Shown: piece after piece, positions 25,165 to 33,629 of the stretch
Layout: the number at the start of each line of letters is the position of its first letter
How positions within the stretch are numbered: position 1 is the first letter of the stretch
Origin: Murimonas intestini
Lineage (GTDB): Bacteria; Bacillota; Clostridia; Lachnospirales; Lachnospiraceae
Reading direction: 5' to 3'
Assembly (NCBI GenBank): GCA_003148945.1
Contig: QGGY01000003.1
Span: 1-64,000 of the forward strand
Length of the DNA: 64,000 bases
Notes under the pieces: model-generated
The model's input: the letters and a program-made list of their open reading frames with translations, nothing else
Told to the model about the DNA's origin: nothing
Database searches by the model: none
Made by a program: the position numbers and the translations under genes

Positions 25165-26799
25165 ATGGGGAGCAGCGTGAGAGTATTAACTGAAATCATA
25201 GGCGGCATTATAAGTGCCTCACGGGAACTGGAGACAGTCCCGCTTATCATATACCTGGCGGCCGCAGTGCTGGCAGCTGCAGCATTGTTCCTGTACGGGG
25301 CGGTTTTGCCGGGATGCAGGATGAAAAGCGATACAAAAGACAGACTCAGGCGGTACTGCATATGTTTCATTGCAGTTATCTATGTGGGCATCGTAATGGC
25401 AGTTATCTTCCTGGGAGCACAGGCAGGAAGCGAGTATAAGGTCCAGCTGGTGCCTTTTGCCAGCCTTCGGCTCAGCGGACAGGAAGGCGCAGGACTATCC
25501 GGAGACCTGATCAGCCTGCTGGTAATGGTCCCGCTGGGAATAATAGCAGCCTGGCATGAAAAAGAGAAGAATAGCCGCGGTCTGTGGAAGGGCATCGCGG
25601 CAGCCCTGGTGCTCAGTCTGGTGATAGAATGGGCACAGCTGTTTGGCAGGTTTGGAATCTTTGATATTGACGACATCCTGTTTAACACTCTGGGAGGCTT
25701 CCTTGGAGCCGGACTCGTTATCTTGTGGAGGGAAGCATTTAAAAAACGCAGCGCAGGAAGGATCATCCTGCGGATAGTTCTGCTCCTGCCGGTCATACTC
25801 GTGCTCTGTACGGGCGGAGTATTTGGCGCTTACCATATACTGAGGGTGAGAGGTGGACAGGAACTGAGGGAAAACGCCAGCTCGGTGAGTATGGCCATGG
25901 AATCCAGAGAAAAAGACACAGCGCGGATCAGTGAGCCGGGGATGGTCTGGCACAATGGAAAGGCGTACAGGTATAATGAGGATATCATTACAATACTCTG
26001 TATGGGAGTCGATCAGAGCGGCGAAGTACTGGGATCAGAGACAGGATTTTCCGGTCAGAGCGGCCAGGCAGACACGATCTTCATGGCAGTCCTCAATGAG
26101 GCTGACAATCAGCTCACGATCATTGCTGTTTCCAGAGACACTATGACGGAGATTCCCGTGTTCGATGCCAAGGGCAGCTATATCGGAGAGAACATAAACC
26201 ACCTGGGATTGGCCTATGCCTTTGGGGATGGGAGAGAGACAAGCTGCCAGTACATGGTTGATGCAGTGTCAAAGCTCTTCTACGGAATCCCCATCAACGG
26301 CTATGCGGCGGTCAATATGTCGGCTATCGCGGTTCTAAATGATGCAGTAGGCGGTGTAACGGTGACTGTGCCCGAGGACTTTGAGGATGCCGGCCCGGAA
26401 TACAAAAAAGGGGAAACCCTTCATCTGGACGGCAGCCAGGCAGAGAGCTTCGTAAGATGGAGAAACTCGGAAGAAGACGGCAGCAATAACCAGCGAATCT
26501 CCAGGCAGAAGCAGTATCTGACTGAATTCATAAAAACAGCCTCAAAGGCTGTGCAGGAGGATTACACCCTTCCGGTAGAACTCTACCAGGGGCTCTCAGC
26601 CCAGATGGTGACAGACCTGAATCTGGACAAAGCAGTGTACCTGGCCACAGAGGCTCTGGATATGGAGTTCAAAGAAGAAAACCTGATCACACTCCAGGGC
26701 AAGGCGGCAAAGGGCAATGTGTACGATGAATTCTATGCAGATGATGATGCTTTATATGAGCTGATATTGGATACGTTTTATGTGGAAGTACAGAAATAA
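25165..26799 (+). CDS. VanZ-like membrane domain fused to a LytR-CpsA-Psr (LCP) domain
   Basis: A 544-residue fusion. Residues about 15-215 are a VanZ-type membrane domain with five or so helices and the signature FGIFDIDDILFNTLGGFLG. After a further helix, residues about 270-510 are an LCP domain: GQADTIFM, VSRDTMTEIP, INHLGLAYAFGDG, AVGGVTVTVP and the RISRQKQYL arginines. LCP enzymes ligate polymers from lipid carriers onto peptidoglycan, so this is probably the anchoring enzyme of the locus. ATG 25165 has a weak ribosome site; GTG 25177 and TTG 25150 are alternatives. Confidence 0.85.
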   Translation: MGSSVRVLTEIIGGIISASRELETVPLIIYLAAAVLAAAALFLYGAVLPGCRMKSDTKDRLRRYCICFIAVIYVGIVMAVIFLGAQAGSEYKVQLVPFASLRLSGQEGAGLSGDLISLLVMVPLGIIAAWHEKEKNSRGLWKGIAAALVLSLVIEWAQLFGRFGIFDIDDILFNTLGGFLGAGLVILWREAFKKRSAGRIILRIVLLLPVILVLCTGGVFGAYHILRVRGGQELRENASSVSMAMESREKDTARISEPGMVWHNGKAYRYNEDIITILCMGVDQSGEVLGSETGFSGQSGQADTIFMAVLNEADNQLTIIAVSRDTMTEIPVFDAKGSYIGENINHLGLAYAFGDGRETSCQYMVDAVSKLFYGIPINGYAAVNMSAIAVLNDAVGGVTVTVPEDFEDAGPEYKKGETLHLDGSQAESFVRWRNSEEDGSNNQRISRQKQYLTEFIKTASKAVQEDYTLPVELYQGLSAQMVTDLNLDKAVYLATEALDMEFKEENLITLQGKAAKGNVYDEFYADDDALYELILDTFYVEVQK

Positions 26800-26821
26800 A
26801 GAAATATAAAGAAGGTCAGAG

Positions 26822-27586
26822 ATGAAAAAAGCAGTTCCCATAATAGCAGGAGCGCTGGTAATTGTGGCTGCATCCGCAGCCATTGGGGGATATCAATTAT
26901 ACCTTAAGGAAGCGCAGGAGCAGGCCCTCCGGGAAGAGGAAGAAAAATACGCATACGAGAGACAGAATCCGGAGGAGATCATACCAGGAGAAATACCAGT
27001 AAAATTTGAGATCCTTCAGGAAGAGAATCCTGACATATATGCCTGGATCACTATACCGGGCACTCTCATCGATGAACCTCTTCTGCAGAGGGAGGATGAC
27101 AATGGTTATTATGCATCCCATGACAGATACGGGAAAGAGAGCAGCAGCGGGGCTCTCTATACAGAAAATTACAACGGCAGAGATTTTACAGATCCCCTGA
27201 CCGTAGTCTACGGCCCCAATTGTGAAGACGAGACACTCTTTGGCAGCCTGTACCATTATTCTGACAACCTGTTCATGGAGGAGCATCCAAATATATATAT
27301 CTATACGCCGGAAAAAATACAAAAGTACAGGATATTCGCAGCCTACCGCGGTGACAACAGGCACCTGATGCACCGCTACAAAATGGGAGAGAAGGAGAGC
27401 AGCCGCAGGGCGCTCTTAAACGACATCTTTGACAGCAGGGACATGGGATCAAGAATAGACAGAAGTGCTCCCGTAGATGAGACAGATCAGATCCTTACAC
27501 TATCTACCCATGTATCTACCCATGACAGTTCAGGTGAGGAGTATCGGTATCTGGTTCAGGCATATTTAGAGGAGGTGACCGAATAG
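26822..27586 (+). CDS. Sortase-B-like protein lacking catalytic His and Cys
   Basis: A 254-residue protein with one N-terminal membrane anchor (residues 4-24) and a class B sortase-like core (WITIPGTLIDEPLLQ, YYASHD, GALYTENYN, TLFGSLYHY, ILTLST, YRYLVQA). The active site is altered. The usual GHN reads GPN (Pro132), and the usual TLSTC reads TLSTH (His230). Only the Arg (Arg242) remains. A Cys at 134 lies beside the missing His. It is therefore unlikely to be a normal transpeptidase. The gene is intact, has its own ribosome site and sits inside the operon, so it is not an obvious pseudogene. Confidence 0.82.
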   Translation: MKKAVPIIAGALVIVAASAAIGGYQLYLKEAQEQALREEEEKYAYERQNPEEIIPGEIPVKFEILQEENPDIYAWITIPGTLIDEPLLQREDDNGYYASHDRYGKESSSGALYTENYNGRDFTDPLTVVYGPNCEDETLFGSLYHYSDNLFMEEHPNIYIYTPEKIQKYRIFAAYRGDNRHLMHRYKMGEKESSRRALLNDIFDSRDMGSRIDRSAPVDETDQILTLSTHVSTHDSSGEEYRYLVQAYLEEVTE

Positions 27587-27590
27587 GGGG

Positions 27591-27670
27591 CAAAGAACCT
27601 TGAAGTATTCGGCAAATGTACATGCGGACTGCGGGCATGTTCACTTGACTCATTGCTTGCAGAAATAAAT
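27591..27670 (+). repeat. Structured dispersed repeat, copy C
   Basis: Third copy of the 1711-1784 repeat, with about 6 extra bases in the tip loop (ACATGC-GGACTGCGG-GCATGT). The outer arms pair less well than in A and B. It lies directly after the sortase-like gene. Confidence 0.65.
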
Positions 27671-27691
27671 TAAAATTATTACTCCCAAAGG

Positions 27692-27800
27692 GAAGATAAG
27701 AGAAAAAGAAGCAACAAGAAAAAAGTAAGAAGAAAAGAGAGTAACAAGAAAAAGTACTAAGAAAAGAGATCAACAAGAAAAGAAAGTAACAAGAAAAGGA
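27692..27800 (+). repeat. Purine-rich imperfect tandem repeat
   Basis: About four imperfect copies of a 25-base unit close to AAGAAAAGAGAGTAACAAGA fill the leader of the next gene and run into its AAAGGAGG ribosome site. The strand is almost pyrimidine-free. Confidence 0.65.
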
Positions 27801-27813
27801 GGAATGATACGAG

Positions 27814-28491
27814 ATGAAAAAAATGAGAAAAGCGGCGGCAGGTATTGCAGCGGCAGCAGTAGTTATGAGTATGTCAATGAATACATTGGCAGCAGGCAGC
27901 ATCGTGGGTTCAATCGATATGACAAAAGTGGAATCAGACAAGGGTAAGGTGGAGTTAAAGGCCATCGAGCCGGAAATGTTTGAAGAAGAGCTTCAGGAGA
28001 TCATAGAGGGACTGAACAAGGCGCCGGCAGAGGCGACACTGAAAGAAGCTTTTGAGCTGGTACTCAAGGAGGGCGAAGAGCTTCCTAAAATAGAACTGTT
28101 CAGCGTAGAGGGTCTGGAAAAAGAAGATATCGATCTGGACGAACTGAAATTCCTGTCCCCTGTCATGAACCTGGAGATCACAGAGGCAGAGCCTACGGAA
28201 GAAGATCCGGTCAAGGTAACCTTTGTGGCAAATAATGTTACAGACGATATAGAAGTCTATGTACTGCACTACTGCATAGGCCATAAATTCCCGGAACACA
28301 TCGTGGATGGAAAGGTCTATAAGGAGCACATTGCGGAAGAGGGAATCTGGGAACTCCTGGAGACAGAGCTGGAGAGCGAGAATGAAGTGTCGGCTTACTT
28401 CCATTCGGCAGGCGGTCCTGTGGCACTTGTTTATATGGAGAAGACGGAGGAAGAGGAAGGCGAGACGGATACTACGGAGGTGGCACCGTAA
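27814..28491 (+). CDS. Secreted acidic protein of unknown function
   Basis: A 225-residue protein with a clear signal peptide (MKKMRKAAAGIAAAAVV, cleavage probably after NTLAA near residue 27). The mature part is strongly acidic, with Glu-rich helical stretches in the middle, an HYCIGHKFPEHIVDGK segment near residue 157 and a Glu/Thr-rich tail. There is no LPxTG-type sorting signal and no C-terminal membrane span, so a sortase substrate role has no support. It closes the conserved part of the locus. AAAGGAGGAATG precedes the start. Confidence 0.6.
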   Translation: MKKMRKAAAGIAAAAVVMSMSMNTLAAGSIVGSIDMTKVESDKGKVELKAIEPEMFEEELQEIIEGLNKAPAEATLKEAFELVLKEGEELPKIELFSVEGLEKEDIDLDELKFLSPVMNLEITEAEPTEEDPVKVTFVANNVTDDIEVYVLHYCIGHKFPEHIVDGKVYKEHIAEEGIWELLETELESENEVSAYFHSAGGPVALVYMEKTEEEEGETDTTEVAP

Positions 28492-28519
28492 ACTGGTGTA
28501 GGTGGTAATGTGGATTCGG

Positions 28520-28552
28520 CCAGGGATAGTGGTGTGAAACCAGTTTCCCTGG
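28520..28552 (+). other. Hairpin in the 286-base gap before the variable glycan genes
   Basis: CCAGGGA/TCCCTGG with inner TGGT/ACCA, without a clean T-run. It could be a weak terminator or leader structure. The rest of 28492-28777 shows nothing I recognise. Confidence 0.35.
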
Positions 28553-28777
28553 GGCTTCCTTAAAACTTTTAATTTTACATAGGTTTCACTGGCTTAGTCG
28601 AATTTATGAGATAAAGGCTTCTTACATGCCTGTTTTGAACTACATCACAAGCAGAAAATCATCATATGAAGTTTGACTTAGCCTGCAGATGCTCTCACAA
28701 GAACATTCACAGGCTATTTGACATTTTAGAGTATAAGTGCATTTGGCTTTATATATAAGGAGTGAAAGAGAAAATAT

Positions 28778-30040
28778 ATGAATAACAAAACATTCGAGAT
28801 GTTTTCAGAAAGAGTCTGGCTTAGTACACCAACCATGCATGGCGAAGAATGGAAGTATATGGAGGAAGCCTACAAGACAAACTGGATGTCCACAGTTGGA
28901 GAAAACCTTAATGAAGTGGAACGGATCACAGCAGAAAAGATAGGCTGTAAATACGCTGTGGCTCTGTCCGCTGGAACAGCGGCACTTCATTTGTGTATGA
29001 AGCTGGCTGGCGTCAGACCTGGAGACAGAGTGTTTTGTTCAGACATGACCTTCAGTGCAACGGTAAACCCGGTTGTTTATGAGGGGGGTGTTCCAGTTTT
29101 TATTGATACAGAGTATGATACTTGGAATATGGATCCGGCAGCTTTAGAAAAAGCATTTGAACTTTATCCGGATGTAAAGGTTGTTGTCATTGCTCATCTT
29201 TATGGTACGCCGGGAAAGATTGATGAGATTCGTGCGGTTTGTGACAAGTATGGAGCAAAGATTGTGGAGGATGCTGCAGAATCATTTGGTGCAGCTTATA
29301 AAGGAAAGCAGACAGGAACTTTTGGAGATTTTTCTGTAATTTCGTTTAACGGAAATAAAATCATTACTGGTTCCTCGGGAGGTATGTTCCTCACTGACAG
29401 TTTGGAAGATGCAGATAAGGTAAGAAAATGGAGTACACAGAGCCGCGAGAACGCGCCCTGGTATCACCATGAGGAAATCGGCTACAACTACCGGATGAGC
29501 AATCTGATTGCCGGAGTGGTGAGGGGACAGCTTCCGTACTTGGAAGAACACATTGCACAGAAGAAAATGATTTACGAGAGATATAAGGAGGGCTTCAAGG
29601 GATTGCCCGTATCTATGAACCCGATTGATTTTGAAAAGTCTACTCCGAATTACTGGCTGTCCAGCATGATTATTGATCCGGAGGCTATGTGCAGACAGGT
29701 CCGTGGAGAACAGGAAGCTTTGTATATTCCTGAGTATGGGAAGAGCTGCCCCACAGAGATTCTTGAAATTCTGGCGAAATATAATGCAGAGGGCAGGCCA
29801 ATCTGGAAACCGATGCATATGCAGCCAATGTATCGGATGAATGCATTTGTGACTCGTGAAGGGGACGGAAGGGCTAAGACGAATGCCTATATTTTCGGTG
29901 GATCAGTTGGAACTGATGGAAAGCCGTTAGATGTGGGGATGGATATTTTTCATAGAGGATTGTGCCTGCCAAGTGACAACAAGATGCCTGCAGAAGTGCA
30001 GGATAAAGTGATTGAGATGATTAGAAGCTGCTTTGAATAG
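28778..30040 (+). CDS. DegT/DnrJ/EryC1-family aminotransferase (PglE-like)
   Basis: A 420-residue PLP-dependent sugar aminotransferase. Visible are the cofactor loop ALSAGTAALHL near residue 65, the VEDAAESFGA segment near 167 and the Schiff-base Lys194 in SFNGNKIIT. It would aminate the 4-keto sugar made by the PglF-like enzyme at 18185. It opens the variable half of the locus and is followed by PglC- and PglD-like genes. Start ATG follows AAGGAGTGAAAG. The assignment to UDP-4-amino sugar synthesis is from context. Confidence 0.85.
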   Translation: MNNKTFEMFSERVWLSTPTMHGEEWKYMEEAYKTNWMSTVGENLNEVERITAEKIGCKYAVALSAGTAALHLCMKLAGVRPGDRVFCSDMTFSATVNPVVYEGGVPVFIDTEYDTWNMDPAALEKAFELYPDVKVVVIAHLYGTPGKIDEIRAVCDKYGAKIVEDAAESFGAAYKGKQTGTFGDFSVISFNGNKIITGSSGGMFLTDSLEDADKVRKWSTQSRENAPWYHHEEIGYNYRMSNLIAGVVRGQLPYLEEHIAQKKMIYERYKEGFKGLPVSMNPIDFEKSTPNYWLSSMIIDPEAMCRQVRGEQEALYIPEYGKSCPTEILEILAKYNAEGRPIWKPMHMQPMYRMNAFVTREGDGRAKTNAYIFGGSVGTDGKPLDVGMDIFHRGLCLPSDNKMPAEVQDKVIEMIRSCFE

Positions 30041-30056
30041 ATGATGGATAAGTAGA

Positions 30057-30707
30057 ATGAAAAAAATGGGAAAAGAAAGTTTTTATGCTAAATACATTAA
30101 AAGGCTGATTGATATAGTCTGCTCCGGGGTGTTTTTATTGGTTTTCTGGTGGCTGTATCTGATTATAGCATTCCTTGTCAGAGTTAAACTGGGAAGCCCG
30201 GTTCTGTTTAAACAGCTCAGGCCGGGACTGAATGAAGAAACTTTTAATATGGTAAAGTTTCGTACAATGACCGATGAGCGGGATGCTGATGGAAACTTAC
30301 TTCCGGATGAGGTTCGGCTGACACGTTTTGGTAAATGGCTGAGATCCACCAGTCTGGATGAACTGCCGGAAATAGCCTTGATATTATGCGGTGACTTGAC
30401 TCTAATAGGTCCCAGGCCGCTGCTTACAGAATACCTCCCGCTTTATAACGAATTTCAGCACAGAAGGCACGAAGTAAAACCAGGATTAACAGGATATGCA
30501 CAAGCATATGGACGTAATTCACTTACTTGGGAGGAAAAATTTGAAAAGGATGTTTACTATGTAGATCATGTTTCTTTCTGGCTTGATTTAAAGATTCTGA
30601 TTAAGACAGTTAGGGTTGTGTTAAAGCGAGAAGGAATCAGTTCGGAAACTTCAGCTACGATGGAAGTATTTAACGGAACAAAGGAAGAAGGAGAAGCACA
30701 TGAGTAA
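30057..30707 (+). CDS. Initiating sugar-phosphate transferase (PglC-like polyprenyl-phosphate sugar-1-P transferase)
   Basis: A 216-residue monotopic phosphoglycosyltransferase: an N-terminal reentrant hydrophobic segment (about residues 16-40), then VKFRTMTDERD, the TSLDELPE catalytic Asp-Glu dyad, LIGPRPLL and KPGLTGYAQ. It moves a sugar phosphate, probably diNAcBac-1-P, onto undecaprenyl phosphate to start the repeat unit. The short length (about 200 residues) matches PglC rather than long WcaJ-type enzymes. It overlaps the next gene by eight bases. Confidence 0.92.
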   Translation: MKKMGKESFYAKYIKRLIDIVCSGVFLLVFWWLYLIIAFLVRVKLGSPVLFKQLRPGLNEETFNMVKFRTMTDERDADGNLLPDEVRLTRFGKWLRSTSLDELPEIALILCGDLTLIGPRPLLTEYLPLYNEFQHRRHEVKPGLTGYAQAYGRNSLTWEEKFEKDVYYVDHVSFWLDLKILIKTVRVVLKREGISSETSATMEVFNGTKEEGEAHE

Positions 30708-31317
30708 TCGATTAGTCATCATAGGCGCTGGAGGGCATGGTAAGGTTATTGCTGATATTGCCTTAAAAAATGAATATACAGAAATTTGTTTTATTGATGA
30801 TAATGCAAAAGGTTCATGCCTTGGGTTTCCGATTGTTGGTACATCCTCTGATCTATCCGGATTGAATGACGGTAGGACAGACTTTGTGATTGCAGTTGGT
30901 GCTAATATGGTTCGGAAAAGAATAGCAGAAATGTATGACCTTAATTGGGTATCACTAATTCATCCATCAGCACAGATTGCAACTGATGTTCAAATAGGTA
31001 TTGGTACGGTGGTAATGGCTGGTTCTGTAATCAATCCGTGTACGATCATAGGAAAACATTGTATCATCAATTCTGGTGCTGTGATTGAGCATGACAATGT
31101 ACTAGAAGATTATGTACATATTTCTCCAAAAGCAGCATTAGGTGGAACGGTACATGTTGGAAGTTGCACCCATATCGGGATTGGAGCAGGAATTAGGAAC
31201 AATATTGAGATTTGTGAAAATTGTACGATAGGAGTTGGTGCGGTGGTTGTAAAGAATTTGACTGAAGAAAAGGTATATGTAGGTGTGCCTGCCAGAGGAG
31301 TTTCAGACGTTTCATGA
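30700..31317 (+). CDS. Sugar O/N-acetyltransferase (PglD/NeuD family)
   Basis: A 205-residue protein: an N-terminal Rossmann-like part (LVIIGAGGHGKVIADIA) that binds the UDP-sugar, then a left-handed beta-helix of hexapeptide repeats ending GVGAVVVKNL-PARGVS. PglD acetylates the C4 amine of the UDP-4-amino sugar to give UDP-diNAcBac. With PglF-, PglE- and PglC-like neighbours the pathway is complete on paper. It is coupled to the upstream transferase by overlap. Confidence 0.88.
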   Translation: MSNRLVIIGAGGHGKVIADIALKNEYTEICFIDDNAKGSCLGFPIVGTSSDLSGLNDGRTDFVIAVGANMVRKRIAEMYDLNWVSLIHPSAQIATDVQIGIGTVVMAGSVINPCTIIGKHCIINSGAVIEHDNVLEDYVHISPKAALGGTVHVGSCTHIGIGAGIRNNIEICENCTIGVGAVVVKNLTEEKVYVGVPARGVSDVS

Positions 31318-31350
31318 TGCAGCAGAAGAATCATTGCAAGGAGAAAGAGT

Positions 31351-32442
31351 ATGTCGAGAGTCAGAAAAATCTTAATTATGGCAAATAATGATGTGGGGTT
31401 GTATCAGTTTCGCAGTATGCTGATTAAGACACTTCTGGAGCAGGGCAATGAAGTTTATATTTCTGACCCGGATGGAGAGTGCATACCTCTTCTGATAAAA
31501 ATGGGATGTAAATTTATCAATACATCGATTGATCGTAGGGGAATTAACCCGAAAACAGATTTGAAATTATTTGTGCACTATATGAAAATTTTGAATCAGG
31601 TCAAACCAGACCAGGTTATTACATATACAATTAAGCCGAATATCTATGGCGGACTTGCCTGCAGATTAAAACGAGTTCCTTATGCAGTCAACATTACAGG
31701 CCTGGGAACAACATTCCAGAATGCAGGATTACTCAAAAAGCTGGTAATATTTCTGTATAAACTGGCTGACAGGAAAGTAAAAGTTATGTTTTTTGAGAAT
31801 TCTGCTAATATGGAGATGTTTCAAGTGTTAAAAATTATTTCACCAGAGAAGTGTAAGTTATTAAGCGGAGCCGGTGTAGATTTGGATCATTTTCGTTATA
31901 TGTCTTATCCGGTGGAAGAAACAACACATTTTCTTTTTATTGGCCGAGTGATGAAAGAAAAAGGAATTGATGAGTTATTTGAAGCTATGGAACGTTTAAG
32001 ATCTGATGGTGAAAATTGTGTATTAGATGTATTAGGTGATTTTGAAGAACATTATGAATCCCAAATTCAGAAATACACAGAAGCAGGATGGCTAAATTAT
32101 TATGGTTATCAGCAGGATATTCGTTCATATATTGAGAAGGCACATTGTTTTGTTCTTCCAAGCTGGCATGAAGGAATGGCAAATACTAATCTGGAAAATG
32201 CAGCATGTGGCAGACCGGTGATCACAAGTAATATTCCCGGCTGTAAAGAAGCAGTACTTGAGGGAAAGAGTGGATTGCTTTGTGAAAGTCAAAATACAGA
32301 TAGCCTTTATGGCGTTATGAAAATATTTTTGACAATGCCTTTTAAAAATAGGTTGGCGATGGGGAGGGCAGGAAGAAAGCATATGGAGGATATGTTCGAT
32401 AAGAGAAAGGTTGTTTTGGAGACAATAAAGGGATTAGAATAG
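31351..32442 (+). CDS. Glycosyltransferase family 4 (PglA-like)
   Basis: A 363-residue GT-B enzyme. The N-terminal domain resembles PglA-type transferases (IKPNIYGGLACRLKRVPYAVNITGLG near residue 95). The C-terminal domain has the retaining GT4 motif SWHEGMANTNLENAACGRPVI. Its place directly after the PglC/D-like genes suggests that it adds the second sugar. Ribosome site AAGGAGAAAG. Sequence here begins to be markedly AT-rich compared with the upstream genes. Confidence 0.85.
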   Translation: MSRVRKILIMANNDVGLYQFRSMLIKTLLEQGNEVYISDPDGECIPLLIKMGCKFINTSIDRRGINPKTDLKLFVHYMKILNQVKPDQVITYTIKPNIYGGLACRLKRVPYAVNITGLGTTFQNAGLLKKLVIFLYKLADRKVKVMFFENSANMEMFQVLKIISPEKCKLLSGAGVDLDHFRYMSYPVEETTHFLFIGRVMKEKGIDELFEAMERLRSDGENCVLDVLGDFEEHYESQIQKYTEAGWLNYYGYQQDIRSYIEKAHCFVLPSWHEGMANTNLENAACGRPVITSNIPGCKEAVLEGKSGLLCESQNTDSLYGVMKIFLTMPFKNRLAMGRAGRKHMEDMFDKRKVVLETIKGLE

Positions 32443-32518
32443 TAATGAGCAAAAATTTTGTAATAAAAAATGGATATGTAGATATACCGAAAAGATTTAT
32501 AAATGAGGAAATTGTATA

Positions 32519-33586
32519 ATGAAAAAGGAGAATCCATTAATTAGTATTATAGTTCCTGTATATAACGCAGAGAAATATATACGAGAATGCTTGGTAAGTA
32601 TTATTACACAGACATATAAAAATCTTGAGATTATATGTGTAAATGATAATAGTTCGGATGCATCCCAAACAATTTTAGATGAATTTAAAAAAAAAGATTC
32701 GAGGATTTGTGTTATTAAACAACAGAAACAAGGTGGTGTATCTCTTGCGAGAAACAAGGCACTTCAGATAGCGACAGGCGAATATATCATGTTTTTAGAT
32801 AGTGATGACTGGATAGATAAAGAGACCTGTAAAGAGGTATTAGATATTGCATTGGCAGAAGAGATAGATGTTGTTATGTGGGGATATGTCCGTGAATTTG
32901 GAGATGTTTCAAAACCTAAGAGTTTTATACTGGAAGAAAAAAATATATATGGAGTAAAAGAATGCCAAGAAAAACTTCATCGGCGGTTTGTTGGTTTGCT
33001 GAATGAGGAACTTGCACATCCAGAACTTGCAGATGTTTTATGCCCTGTGTGGGGGAAGTTATATCGTTCAACTTTTATAAAGAATAATCATATTCAATTT
33101 GAGGATTTAAAAAAAATTGGTACATATGAAGATGGGCTGTTTAATTTATATGTTTTTCAATATATTAAAAGTGCAGTATATTTAAATAGACATTATTATC
33201 ATTATCGTAAACAAAAAAGAGGGTCGATAACCTCACATTATAATCCTTGTCTGGCTCAACAATGGCAACAACTTTATAATATTATGGAAAATTATATCAT
33301 AAGAGAGAAATTGGATATACAATATAGGCAGGCATTAAATAATAGGATTTCGCTTGGAATACTTGGCTTGGGGATTAATATAACTGGAAGTTCCAATACT
33401 ATATGGGAGCAAATTGGAACAATAAAACATATAATAAATGAGAAGTTATACAGAGATAGTGTGAAAACACTAACGTTAAAATATTTTCCTTTTCATTGGA
33501 AAATATTTTACGGATGTGCAAAATACAATTTTTCTATAGGAATATATATACTTCTTTTATTTATAAAAAAATATATTGGAAGATAA
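32519..33586 (+). CDS. Glycosyltransferase family 2
   Basis: A 355-residue inverting GT-A enzyme: SIIVPVYNAEKYIRECL at the start, a NDNSSD loop, and the DSDD metal motif (FLDSDDWIDKETC near residue 95). The C-terminal 130 residues are basic and weakly hydrophobic. It adds one sugar to the lipid-linked repeat unit; donor and acceptor cannot be read from sequence. Very AT-rich. Confidence 0.88.
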   Translation: MKKENPLISIIVPVYNAEKYIRECLVSIITQTYKNLEIICVNDNSSDASQTILDEFKKKDSRICVIKQQKQGGVSLARNKALQIATGEYIMFLDSDDWIDKETCKEVLDIALAEEIDVVMWGYVREFGDVSKPKSFILEEKNIYGVKECQEKLHRRFVGLLNEELAHPELADVLCPVWGKLYRSTFIKNNHIQFEDLKKIGTYEDGLFNLYVFQYIKSAVYLNRHYYHYRKQKRGSITSHYNPCLAQQWQQLYNIMENYIIREKLDIQYRQALNNRISLGILGLGINITGSSNTIWEQIGTIKHIINEKLYRDSVKTLTLKYFPFHWKIFYGCAKYNFSIGIYILLLFIKKYIGR

Positions 33587-33629
33587 TATAAATAATATGT
33601 ACTAATGTGCTTTTAGAAAAGGTGTTGAT

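Noticed and set aside
27700-27800. CRISPR-like array
   Set aside because: The repeats are imperfect, low-complexity and contiguous, without spacers or cas genes.
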